DNA of 64,000 bases, from positions 85,413 through 149,412 of the forward strand of contig SBGD01000074.1 in NCBI GenBank assembly GCA_006226775.1, written 5' to 3'. Each line of letters opens with the position of its first letter. Position 1 is the stretch's first letter. Below the pieces are notes generated by a model that worked only from the letters and a program-made list of their open reading frames with translations, was not told the DNA's origin and ran no database searches. The translations under genes were made by a program, and so were the position numbers. The stretch is from Paracoccaceae bacterium (GTDB lineage Bacteria > Pseudomonadota > Alphaproteobacteria > Rhodobacterales > Rhodobacteraceae). Positions 8,214 through 15,908 of the stretch are shown here, in pieces.

Positions 8214-9629
8214 ATGGTCCGAAAACAGGACACCCCCCTGCCCCCCTATTACAATCTCGACCCCGAGACCTCGGCCGCCAAGTTGGGCGAGCCTATCGAT
8301 ACCGCCCGATTCGCGAAAGCCGCGGCCTTTGCCGGGCGGGGCCGCGACGATCTGGCCAGGCGCGGCTATGCCCCGGACGGGCGCAAGCGGCTGCGCAAGT
8401 TCTCGACCTGGGAGATCTGTCGCTACCTGATCCCGGTCGCCCCCGCCCACCTGCGCCGGGTGCTCAACAAGCATCCCGACCTGCCGCAGGGCGAAGGTCA
8501 TGCGGGGGCCAAGTGGTTCAGCCTCGAAGAGGTGCTGCGCCTGCGCGATCACTTTGCCGAGGAAGGCGTGAGCACCAAGGAATACCGCCCCTACCGGCCC
8601 AAGGGGTTGCCCGCCAAGGTGGTGGCGGTGGCCAACTTCAAGGGCGGGGTCGGCAAGACCTCGACCGCGGCGCACCTGGCGATGAGTGCGGCGCTCGATG
8701 GCTACAAGGTGCTGGTGATCGATCTGGATTCCCAAGGCTCGATGACCTCGATCCTCGGCGGCCAGGTGGCCGATGAATGGCAGACCGTCTTTCCGCTGCT
8801 GGCGCGCGACTATGCCCGCCACCTGCAGGCCGAGAACCGGGTGCGCGAGGCGGCGGGCGATGCCCCTGCCCCGCTGGACGAGACGCTGACGGAAAGCCTC
8901 GAGCTTTCGCTGCGAAACGTGGTGCAGTCGACCCATTGGCCGAACATCGACCTGATCGGCGCGCAGCTCAACCTCTACTGGGCCGAGTTCCAGATCCCGG
9001 TCTGGCGCATGGGGCTGAAGTCCTGGCCGCTCTGGGATGCGCTGACCGCGGGGCTCGAGGAAGGCGGCGCGCTGGACGACTATGACATCATCCTGCTCGA
9101 TACGCCGCCGGCGCTGGGCTACCTGACGATCAATGCGCTGGCCGCGGCCGATATCCTGCTGGTGCCGCTGGGCGCCTCGTTCCTGGAGTTCGATTCGACG
9201 GGGCGGTTTTTCGACATGCTTTATTCGACCTTCGCCAGCATCGAGGAAGGCGAGAACGGCGCCCGGCGCCGCGCGGGCCTGCCGGAGATGAAATTCGAGT
9301 GGGACGTGGTCCGCGCCATCATCACCCGGTTCGACGCCAGTCAGCAGACCGATCTGGCCAACGTGATCCAGGCCTATTTCGGCGACATGATGAACGCCTA
9401 CCGGCAGGAATATACCGCGCTGGTCGGCCAGGCGGGTGAAAGCGTCAGCGGCATCTACGAGGCCGATTACCGCAACTTCAACCGCGAGACCTATACGCGC
9501 GGTCGCGAGGCGTTCGACCGGACCTATGCGGAGTTCAAGGAGCTTCTGATCGGCTCCTGGTGGCGCGATGCGCAGATGGCGAAGACCGAGCAGAAGGAGG
9601 CCGAGCATGGCACGCCGCAGACAGCTTGA
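8214..9629 (+). CDS. parA: Plasmid partition ATPase ParA (type Ia)
   Basis: Walker-type partition ATPase, 471 residues. The first 125 residues form a helix-turn-helix regulatory region (FSTWEICRYL and KWFSLEEVLRLRDHF), which marks a type Ia ParA able to repress its own promoter. The deviant Walker A KGGVGKTS is at 143-150, followed by the VIDLDSQGSMTS switch and the Walker B IILLDTPPALGYL. It moves plasmid copies apart on the nucleoid with ParB. I start it at ATG 8214; the in-frame ATG at 8100 is inside a palindrome and lacks a ribosome site. A weaker version of the palindrome core (TTTCGCTGCGAAA) lies inside the gene at 8915-8927. Confidence 0.9.
   Translation: MVRKQDTPLPPYYNLDPETSAAKLGEPIDTARFAKAAAFAGRGRDDLARRGYAPDGRKRLRKFSTWEICRYLIPVAPAHLRRVLNKHPDLPQGEGHAGAKWFSLEEVLRLRDHFAEEGVSTKEYRPYRPKGLPAKVVAVANFKGGVGKTSTAAHLAMSAALDGYKVLVIDLDSQGSMTSILGGQVADEWQTVFPLLARDYARHLQAENRVREAAGDAPAPLDETLTESLELSLRNVVQSTHWPNIDLIGAQLNLYWAEFQIPVWRMGLKSWPLWDALTAGLEEGGALDDYDIILLDTPPALGYLTINALAAADILLVPLGASFLEFDSTGRFFDMLYSTFASIEEGENGARRRAGLPEMKFEWDVVRAIITRFDASQQTDLANVIQAYFGDMMNAYRQEYTALVGQAGESVSGIYEADYRNFNRETYTRGREAFDRTYAEFKELLIGSWWRDAQMAKTEQKEAEHGTPQTA
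8915..8927. promoter_or_regulatory. Degenerate parS-like core inside parA
   Basis: TTTCGCTGCGAAA, the 13-base core of the palindrome family, with non-matching flanks (GC before, CG after). It may be a weak site or chance. Confidence 0.25.
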
Positions 9630-10692
9630 ACCGCCCTCGCCCGAGGCATTGAAGGCCCTGGAAGAGGGCTATGCGCGCGAGGTGCCGCGCAGCGGGCTGC
9701 GCATGCCCATTGCCGACGTGGTGGGCGAGGCCGCGGCCATGTCGACCCCCCTGCCCCCGGAGGCGCGCGCCGAACAGGCCCGCGACAAGGCCGATGCCGA
9801 CCGCTGGCGCGAGGCCGAGAAGGACGGGCGGCTGGTCACCCTGATCCCGATCACCGAGATCCGGGTGGCAGGCATCACCCGCGACCGGCTCGAGGTCGAT
9901 GCCGATGAGCTCAACGAGTTGGCGCTGTCGATCGGTGACAGCGGGTTACGCCTGCCGATCGAGGTGTTTCGCAGCGCGCAGGACAGCGAGGGCTATACGC
10001 TGATCTCCGGCTACCGGCGGCTCGAGGCCTTTCGCCAGCTGGTCGATCTGGGCCGCGTTGACGGCGATTTCACCCGCATCCCCGCCTTCATCCGCGAGCC
10101 CGAGAGCGAGGCCGAGGTCTATGTGGCGATGATCGAGGAGAACGAGATCCGCGTGGGTCTCAGCCAGTACGAACGCGGGCGCGCGGCGGCGATGGCGGTC
10201 TATGACGGGGTCTTCCCGACCCTCGACGAAGCGGTCAGCACGCTGTTTCGCAATGCCTCGAAAGCCAAGCGCTCGAAGATCCGTTCCTTCGCGATGATCC
10301 ACGAGGAACTGGCCGACATGCTGGAATTTGCCACGCAGATGAACGAACGCCAGTGCCTGCGTCTCGCCTCTGCCCTGCGCGCCGGGCTGGGTCCGAAGAT
10401 CCGCGAGGCGCTGGAGGCGGTGAAGGTCGGCTCGCTCGACGAGGAATGGGCCGAGATGCTGCCTTTCATCGAAGAGGCCGAGGGCGCTGCTCCCGCGCCG
10501 GGCCGTGGCGGTCGGCCCAAGGCGGCAAAGCGGCTGGAGACGGCGCGGCATACCCGGCTGGCAGGGGGCATCTCGATCGAGAGGGAAAGCGGCCCGCGCG
10601 GGTTTGCGATCCGGTTCCATGGCCCGGTGACGCCCGACATGGTGGATGACTGCATGGCGCGGATCGAGGCCCTTCTGGGCGCGCCTGATTAG
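9607..10692 (+). CDS. parB: Plasmid partition protein ParB
   Basis: Centromere-binding partition protein, 361 residues. The ParB/Srx CTP-binding region begins near residue 75 (LVTLIPITEIRV), with the phosphate-binding segment in YTLISGYRRLEAFRQL and the MIEENEIRVGLSQYERGRAA motif; the DNA-binding helix-turn-helix follows (residues 185-260), and a linker rich in Ala, Gly and Pro leads to a small C-terminal domain. The ATG at 9607 is preceded by AAGGAGG and overlaps the end of parA by 23 bases, so the two are coupled. Five strict palindromes nearby are its likely binding sites. Confidence 0.9.
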   Translation: MARRRQLEPPSPEALKALEEGYAREVPRSGLRMPIADVVGEAAAMSTPLPPEARAEQARDKADADRWREAEKDGRLVTLIPITEIRVAGITRDRLEVDADELNELALSIGDSGLRLPIEVFRSAQDSEGYTLISGYRRLEAFRQLVDLGRVDGDFTRIPAFIREPESEAEVYVAMIEENEIRVGLSQYERGRAAAMAVYDGVFPTLDEAVSTLFRNASKAKRSKIRSFAMIHEELADMLEFATQMNERQCLRLASALRAGLGPKIREALEAVKVGSLDEEWAEMLPFIEEAEGAAPAPGRGGRPKAAKRLETARHTRLAGGISIERESGPRGFAIRFHGPVTPDMVDDCMARIEALLGAPD

Positions 10693-10695
10693 GCA

Positions 10696-10728
10696 GGGGG
10701 GAGCGGCCTGCGCAGGGTCGCTCTCCCC
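10696..10728 (+). terminator. Hairpin after parB
   Basis: GGGGGAGCG pairs imperfectly with CGCTCTCCCC around a 12-base loop, three bases after the parB stop. There is no clear T run (AATTCTC follows), so it could be a weak terminator or a 3' stabiliser. Confidence 0.4.
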
Positions 10729-10899
10729 AATTCTCACCAAATCAATCTTCTGATTGAAAATACGGGGCTGCCCCCGGCGGTTCGCCGTGGCGTGACCAGG
10801 GCGAAACCTCGTGCGCAACACCCTGCGTTCGCCCTGTTGTTCGACCGGTAATACGCAAGGCGCATGTTGGCCCCGGTATTCAGACCGAGGAGTTGACCC

Positions 10900-11169
10900 A
10901 TGCCGATCACCGATCCCTTCGCCACCCATGTCGACAGCCTGACCGGCCCTGTCACCGGCGGCTTCGACATCACCCCCGACGATGCCGCGGACCTCGCCTC
11001 TGTCACCCGCGCGCTGATGGTTTCCGCCGCGGGCGACCTGGCGGTGACCTTCCGCGACGGCTCGAGCGTGACGCTGCCGGGGCTGGCCCCCGGGGTGATC
11101 TATCCGCTGCGGGTGCGGCGCGTGCTGGCCACCGGCTCGACGGCCACGGGCGTCAAGGGGCTGATCTGA
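10900..11169 (+). CDS. GTA-like head-spike base protein (Rcc01079-type)
   Basis: An 89-residue protein that matches the pattern of the gene transfer agent spike base protein Rcc01079 of Rhodobacter capsulatus: an N-terminal FDITPDDAADLASVTRAL segment, then AAGDLAVTFRDGS, then GVIYPLRVRRVLATGSTAT with a short tail. In RcGTA this protein anchors spikes at the capsid vertices. GAGGAG lies seven bases before the ATG. Its TGA overlaps the ATG of the next gene (TGATG). No capsid, portal, terminase or tail gene is in the window, so either it contributes spikes to particles made from another replicon or it has been repurposed. The assignment is from motif memory, not a search. Confidence 0.7.
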   Translation: MPITDPFATHVDSLTGPVTGGFDITPDDAADLASVTRALMVSAAGDLAVTFRDGSSVTLPGLAPGVIYPLRVRRVLATGSTATGVKGLI

Positions 11170-12512
11170 TGCTGGGGCTTGGCCTCGCGCTGCAACCGCA
11201 GTTTCCCGCCGAGGTGACCGTCCCTTTGCCGGTGGGCTTCGGCTGGAATGCGGCGGCGCATCCGGTGCGGATCGTCCAGAGCGGCGCGGGGTTTCGCAGC
11301 GAAACCGCACCGCGCGACCTGGTCGATCCCGGTATCTGGACCGGCGCCGCGATTCACGTCGACGGCGCCCTGGGCGACGATGGCAATTCCGGGCTCGGGG
11401 CCGAGGACGGCGATTTCTCGGCCGCAAAGCGCACCATCTGGGCGGCCTTCGTCGCGGGCAACGCCACCGCGGCGCCCTACCGCGTGCTCGTCAAGCCGGG
11501 GTTCTACGAGGAGGGCGCCTTTACCCGCAACGGCAATGACGAACCGGCGCAGCCGGTGGCGGTGATCGGCTGGGGCGGGCCGGTGATGTATCGCACCGGG
11601 CCCTGGTCGGTGGGCTGGACGGACGCCGGCGGCACCTTCAGCGCCGGGGTGAGCGCGGTCAAACGGGTCTTTCGCACCGATGTGGAAAACCCGCGCGGGC
11701 TCTATTCCGAGCTGGCGCAGGTCGCCGATCCCGCGACCTGTGCAGCCACGCCGCAGAGCTGGTGCAACGATGGCGGCACGGTGCATGTCAATATCGGCAG
11801 CGCGCCGGGGGCAGGGGACCTGGCGCTGATACGGTCGTTTCACGGGGCGCGGTTCCTGAGCCATGCCGATGACCTCTACCTCGAGAACATCCATTGCCAG
11901 GGCGGCATCACCGGCGCGCTGCATTGCGATGCCGCGGCGTCGCGCAACGTGGTGGCGGTCGATTGCAGCTTCCGCTATTCGGCGCCGTCCAATTCCTCGG
12001 CGCCGCTCGATGCGGCGCGGGTGCGGCGGACCAAGGGGCTGGCGGCGTTCTTCGATTGCGACGCCAGTTACGGGGCCAAGGACGGCTGGTCGTTTCACGA
12101 GGACGGAAACGCCGGGCTGCATGTGCTGCTCGAACGCTGCACCGGCTCGGACAATGGGGCGCTGGGGGCCAGCTCGGTCAATGCGCTTTCGACCCATGAC
12201 GCGATAAGGATGATCGTGCTGGGTGGCGAGTTCGGCTGGTCGCGGAACGGCACCGAGGTGCATTGCATCCAGGCGACCGAGAGTTTTCTGGCCGGCTGCC
12301 GCGCGGTGGCGCGGGACGTGGACGGCACCTCGGTGGCCTACAAATGCTCGAACCCGTCGTTCATGTGGCTGCTCGACGCGGTGGCCGACGCCGATGGCGC
12401 GGCGACCAATTACGCCATCGAGGCCAATGCCGGCACGGTCTTTACCCGCGGGTTTCAGGCGATCTCGGGCAGTATCGAGACCTCGAGCGGCGGCACCGTC
12501 ACGCCCTTCTGA
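11169..12512 (+). CDS. Putative spike fibre protein with beta-helix fold
   Basis: A 447-residue protein translated in overlap with the spike base. Residues 1-60 are a short adaptor region; from about 60 (IHVDGALGDDGNSGLG) the sequence looks like a right-handed parallel beta-helix. Short strands repeat in turns such as LENIHCQGG, VVAVDCSF, AAFFDCDAS, HVLLERCTG, MIVLGGEF and SFLAGCRAVARD. Such folds are common in phage tailspikes and polysaccharide-binding or -cleaving proteins. By position it corresponds to the spike fibre Rcc01080, although direct sequence similarity is unproven. No signal peptide is visible. A parS-like palindrome (11290-11306) is inside the gene, and its 3' end overlaps the convergent glycosyltransferase by 58 bases. 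Confidence 0.6.
   Translation: MLGLGLALQPQFPAEVTVPLPVGFGWNAAAHPVRIVQSGAGFRSETAPRDLVDPGIWTGAAIHVDGALGDDGNSGLGAEDGDFSAAKRTIWAAFVAGNATAAPYRVLVKPGFYEEGAFTRNGNDEPAQPVAVIGWGGPVMYRTGPWSVGWTDAGGTFSAGVSAVKRVFRTDVENPRGLYSELAQVADPATCAATPQSWCNDGGTVHVNIGSAPGAGDLALIRSFHGARFLSHADDLYLENIHCQGGITGALHCDAAASRNVVAVDCSFRYSAPSNSSAPLDAARVRRTKGLAAFFDCDASYGAKDGWSFHEDGNAGLHVLLERCTGSDNGALGASSVNALSTHDAIRMIVLGGEFGWSRNGTEVHCIQATESFLAGCRAVARDVDGTSVAYKCSNPSFMWLLDAVADADGAATNYAIEANAGTVFTRGFQAISGSIETSSGGTVTPF
11290..11306. promoter_or_regulatory. parS-like palindrome, copy 2
   Basis: GGTTTCGCAGCGAAACC, 17 bases with perfect 8-bp arms, inside the spike-fibre gene, where it is read as F-R-S-E-T. Confidence 0.55.
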
Positions 12513-13570
12513 ACCAGGCGCCGGGCAAGGTCGGACCAGTCCGGCAGCGACTCGGGGCGCTTGCCCCGGGTTTCGCAGCGAAACCGCCAGTCGGGATCGG
12601 CGTAGCCGATGATCGACGGGGCGGAGGGGTGACAGAGCCGGTCCGGTCCGAGGATCGGCAGCCCGACATGCCGGTAGAGCCCGATGCGGTTGGAGTTGTG
12701 GGTCTGGTACTCGATCCCGGGGGCATCGCGATAGGGCGCAAGGCCGATGTCGGCATGGGCGATGAAGGCCAGGGTGTCGGCATGGCTTTTCTCGCCATGC
12801 AGCACCAGGTTGGCGGGGGTTTCGCATGCGAAACCGGTCGGTCCCAGCACATGCAACCGCCAGTGCGGCGCCTCGGAGGCGATGCGGACCAGGGCGGGCA
12901 GGTCGAGCAGGGTGGTCCCGGCGCAGACGGCCTCGAACCGCGCGCGAGGGGTATATGGGTCAGGGTTGCTGACCTGAAGCAATCGCTGCGGAATGCCCAT
13001 CGGATCGAGCGTGACCTTGCCCGGGTGGAAGCGGCGGGCGAGATGCGGGCTGGCGGTGCTGATCCGGTCGACCAGTTTTGCGGCCCGCGCCTCGGCCATC
13101 AGCAGCGCGCGCGGCGCCTTGATCAGCCGCATGTCGTCGTTGACGCGGTAGACCAGCCGGGCCTTGGGGGCAAAGCGCCGGGCCAGGGGCGCCAGCATGA
13201 CCGGCGCCCCGGATTCGATCAGCACGAGGGCGGCCTGCGCCAGGTGCGGCTCCAGCACCGGACCCCAGAAGGCGGGGAAGAGTTGGTGTAGCGGGCTGAG
13301 CAGCGCGTCCAGCCCCGGTCGGCGGGTCGAGACCGGGTGCAGCGGGCTCCAATGGAAAATCGTGGTGAGGGTTTCGCTGCGAAACCGGGTGCCGGGTTGC
13401 GGCTCATGCGCCAGGCGCTTGTCGCCGGTCAGGCGTGACAGCCAGGAATATCCCACCGTCGCCAGGGTCACATGCCAGCCCATCTCCTGCAGGTGATGCG
13501 CCACCCAGAGCATCGAGGGCTTGCGCTTCTGCTCCGGGAAATGCCCGGTGAGGATCACCACGCGCCTCAT
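12455..13570 (-). CDS. Glycosyltransferase of the polysaccharide cluster
   Basis: A 371-residue cytoplasmic glycosyltransferase of the GT-B type. It begins MRRVVILTGHFPEQKRKPSMLWVAHHLQEMGW, the usual first Rossmann unit. The C-terminal half has LHVLGPTG, HADIGLAPYRDAPGIEYQ and GLPILGPD, where the donor nucleotide-sugar should bind, although the classic EX7E is not clean. The start overlaps the flippase stop (ATGA). The gene contains three copies of the parS-like palindrome, read as FRSET, FACET and FRCET, so either the protein tolerates them or they were recruited from its sequence. It is the last gene of a five-gene run on this strand. Confidence 0.8.
   Translation of the reverse strand: MRRVVILTGHFPEQKRKPSMLWVAHHLQEMGWHVTLATVGYSWLSRLTGDKRLAHEPQPGTRFRSETLTTIFHWSPLHPVSTRRPGLDALLSPLHQLFPAFWGPVLEPHLAQAALVLIESGAPVMLAPLARRFAPKARLVYRVNDDMRLIKAPRALLMAEARAAKLVDRISTASPHLARRFHPGKVTLDPMGIPQRLLQVSNPDPYTPRARFEAVCAGTTLLDLPALVRIASEAPHWRLHVLGPTGFACETPANLVLHGEKSHADTLAFIAHADIGLAPYRDAPGIEYQTHNSNRIGLYRHVGLPILGPDRLCHPSAPSIIGYADPDWRFRCETRGKRPESLPDWSDLARRLVQKGVTVPPLEVSILPEIA
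12569..12585. promoter_or_regulatory. parS-like palindrome, copy 3
   Basis: GGTTTCGCAGCGAAACC, perfect 8-bp arms, inside the glycosyltransferase gene, read as F-R-C-E-T on the minus strand. Confidence 0.55.
12818..12835. promoter_or_regulatory. parS-like palindrome, copy 4
   Basis: GGTTTCGCATGCGAAACC, identical over all 18 bases to copy 1 upstream of parA. It lies inside the glycosyltransferase gene and is read as F-A-C-E-T. Confidence 0.6.
13370..13386. promoter_or_regulatory. parS-like palindrome, copy 5
   Basis: GGTTTCGCTGCGAAACC, perfect 8-bp arms, inside the glycosyltransferase gene near its 5' end, read as F-R-S-E-T. Confidence 0.55.
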
Positions 13571-14769
13571 GCCGGAACCCCGCGCGGCAGGTGCGCGCGG
13601 GCGTCGCGCAGGAAGGGCAGGGCGGCAAGCGCGCTGGCCAGCGGCAGGGCCCAGAGCGCCAGCGGGTGATGCAGGACCGGGCCCAGCAGCGCCAGCGAGA
13701 GGGCCAGCGTCACGGCGGCACGGCGCAGGGGCGGGGCGGTGTGGCCGGTGGCGATGAGCGCCTGGGTCAGCGGCATGAGCAGCGCGGACAGCGCGCCGGT
13801 GAGCAGCAGCGGCGGCAGCAGCGGCGCGGCAGCCCGGGCCTTGTCGGGGCCGAGAAGCGGCAGCAGATGCGGCGCGGCGGCCCAGGCGGCGGGGTAGATC
13901 ATCGCGGTCAGCAGCGTCACCTGGCGCAGGCTCTGGCGGAGGTGAGTGGCGAAATCGGCGCTGCCGGCGAGGGACTTGAAGCGGGGCAGCGCGAGATAGC
14001 GCAGCGGGGCGAGGGCGAGGGTGTCGATCAACTCGACCAGCCGGGTGGCGATCTGGAAGGCGCCGGCGGCGGGCAGGCCGAGGGTGAGGGCGATCAGGAG
14101 TTGCACGGCGGGGAAGGTGGCCGATCCGGCGAGCGGGCGCAGGGTGAGGCGGGCGAGATCGGGCAGCAGCGGGCGGAGCGTGCCGCGCGGGCCGAGGTCG
14201 GGCGGGGCGAGGGCAAGGGACAGCGCGGCGGTGAGGGCGGTATTGGTCAGGGCGAAGGCGGTGAGGCTCCAGGCGGCCCAGCCCTGGGTCAGGCCGTAGA
14301 GGGCGACGCCGGCGGCGAGGGCCTGGGCCAGCAGGGTGCGCAGGGCCAGCGCGCGGAGCTTGAGCGCGCGGCGCAGGCAGCCTTCGGAGGGCGCGGCGAG
14401 GGCGTTGAACAGCGGCAGGCTGGCGAGGACGGCAAGGTGCGGGCGGCTCTCGGCAGGCAGAACTGGAAGCGCGGCGAGGCAGAGCAGGGCGGCGGCGAGG
14501 CCGAGGCTGAGTGAGAGGGCAAGGAGCGGGTGGTCCGGCGTGTCGGAGGTGATGCGAAGCTCGGTGATGCCGGATTTGTGCAGCACCTGCAGGAGCCTGG
14601 GCAGGGCGAAGGCGGTGGCGAAGACGCCGATCTCGGCCAAGGGGAGAAGCCGGGCGGCAAGCAGGAAGATCGCCGCGGAAATGCCGAGACGGGACCATTG
14701 CAGGATGATCGCCCAGAGCGTCATGACGGGACCTCTGGGGTCGGGCGGCTGTTGGCTGTGGCGGATCAT
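13567..14769 (-). CDS. Polysaccharide flippase, Wzx/MOP family
   Basis: A 400-residue membrane protein with about 10-12 hydrophobic helices and short charged loops. It belongs to the oligosaccharide/polysaccharide exporter branch of the MOP superfamily, which flips undecaprenyl-linked repeat units across the inner membrane. Conserved-looking segments include LLPLAEIGVFATAFALPRLLQVL near the start and AGAFQIATRLVELIDTLALAPL in the middle. Start 14769 overlaps the acyltransferase stop by ATGA; an internal ATG at 14724 (MTLWAIILQW) begins right at the first helix and is an alternative. Its stop overlaps the next glycosyltransferase start. The protein is very rich in Leu and Ala. Confidence 0.8.
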   Translation of the reverse strand: MIRHSQQPPDPRGPVMTLWAIILQWSRLGISAAIFLLAARLLPLAEIGVFATAFALPRLLQVLHKSGITELRITSDTPDHPLLALSLSLGLAAALLCLAALPVLPAESRPHLAVLASLPLFNALAAPSEGCLRRALKLRALALRTLLAQALAAGVALYGLTQGWAAWSLTAFALTNTALTAALSLALAPPDLGPRGTLRPLLPDLARLTLRPLAGSATFPAVQLLIALTLGLPAAGAFQIATRLVELIDTLALAPLRYLALPRFKSLAGSADFATHLRQSLRQVTLLTAMIYPAAWAAAPHLLPLLGPDKARAAAPLLPPLLLTGALSALLMPLTQALIATGHTAPPLRRAAVTLALSLALLGPVLHHPLALWALPLASALAALPFLRDARAHLPRGVPA

Positions 14770-15773
14770 GCGGGGACCTTGGCGGGGCTGGGGGTGAGGG
14801 CGGCGAGCAGGGGGCGCTCGATGTGGCGGTGGACCAGCAGGGCGGTCCAGAGGCAGGCCAGGGTGAGGGCGGCGCAGAAGGCGACGGCGGCCAGCGGGGT
14901 GGCCGGGAGAATGGGAAGCAGCGCCAGGGTGGCGGCGCGCAGGGTGAAACGGTGCGAGAGGTAGAGCGCATAGGAGGCGTCCCCCAGCCGCTGGAAGGGC
15001 AGGGGGCGGTCGGGCGCGAACAGCGTGCCGGCGGCGACGATCAGCATGGCGGGAAGGCCCGCGGCGAGGAACCGGGGCAGGGCGGTCTGGTGGAGCAGGG
15101 CGAGGAGAGCGAGGCCTGCGGCAAGGGCCGTCAGGGCCAGCGGGGTCGAGGGGCGGATGACACCCCTTTGCCAGAGGCGGGCGAGGGTGATGCCAAAGGT
15201 GAACTCGAGGATCAGCGGGTTGGTGTAGAACAGCGTTGCCGTGGACCGGGGCAGGTGGGGCCCGAGCAGGGCGAGGGTCACAAGCGCGGCGGCGCAGGTC
15301 AGAAGCGGGCGGGGCAGGGTGAGGCAGAGGGCCAAGAGGGCGTAGAAGAAGACCTCGTAATTGAGCGTCCAGCCGAGCGAGAGGACCGGGGCGATGCGGC
15401 CATCGGGGCGCTCGAACGGCAGGAAGAGGTAGGAGTGGAGGATCTGCGCGGGATCGAGGCCGGTGTCCTTGAGCGCGCCGGGGGCGGCAAGCAGGAGCGC
15501 CACCATCAGCGTGGTGAACAGCGCATAGAGCGGCGCGACGCGGCGCAGGCGGCGGCCGAGGAAGGCGCCGGGGCGGTGCAGGAAGCGGGCGGCGGAAAGC
15601 GTGACGATGAAGCCGGAGATCACGAAGAAGATGTCGACGCCGCGGGTCCAGGGCAGATCGGCGCCGGGCAGGTCGAGAGCGAAGTAATGCGCGGCCTCGG
15701 CGCGGATATGGCCGACCAGCACCAGAAAGGCGGCGAGGGCGCGCAGGGACTGGAGGCCCGGGAGATGGGTCAT
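14766..15773 (-). CDS. Membrane acyltransferase, family 3 (OafA-like)
   Basis: A 335-residue integral membrane acyltransferase with about ten helices. The N-terminal signature LPGLQSLRALAAFLVLVGHIR contains the R-A..V...H pattern whose histidine is essential in this family. Next come WTRGVDIFFVISGFIV and the RRLRRVAPLYALF loop. Members transfer acetyl or other acyl groups onto sugars of O-antigen, capsule or exopolysaccharide. It sits between the polymerase and the flippase genes, so it probably decorates the repeat unit. The short 135-base gap upstream may hold a secondary promoter. Confidence 0.87.
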   Translation of the reverse strand: MTHLPGLQSLRALAAFLVLVGHIRAEAAHYFALDLPGADLPWTRGVDIFFVISGFIVTLSAARFLHRPGAFLGRRLRRVAPLYALFTTLMVALLLAAPGALKDTGLDPAQILHSYLFLPFERPDGRIAPVLSLGWTLNYEVFFYALLALCLTLPRPLLTCAAALVTLALLGPHLPRSTATLFYTNPLILEFTFGITLARLWQRGVIRPSTPLALTALAAGLALLALLHQTALPRFLAAGLPAMLIVAAGTLFAPDRPLPFQRLGDASYALYLSHRFTLRAATLALLPILPATPLAAVAFCAALTLACLWTALLVHRHIERPLLAALTPSPAKVPA

Positions 15774-15908
15774 GGGGTTCGGCTTTCGTGAGGGGTGGCT
15801 TGGGCGTTTCCGGTTATTTCATTTGAAATCAAGGCATTAAGTCGCGCGCCTCTCGGCGGGCGGCAATCGATGCGGGACGGCGACCCTGCCGCGCCTCGGG
15901 ATCGGAGC

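Noticed and set aside
6361..10692. A repABC-type replicon
   Set aside because: The initiator is Rep_3 type, divergent from parAB and preceded by iterons, whereas repABC genes lie in one operon with repC downstream.
10900..12512. A complete prophage or GTA cluster
   Set aside because: Only two spike-like genes are present; no capsid, terminase, portal, tail, lysis or integrase gene occurs in the window.
12455..14971. An 838-codon open frame on the minus strand
   Set aside because: Only its end (12455-13570) is a real gene. The rest is antisense or out of frame with the flippase and acyltransferase genes and has the low-complexity Pro/Arg/Ala composition of a GC-rich shadow frame.
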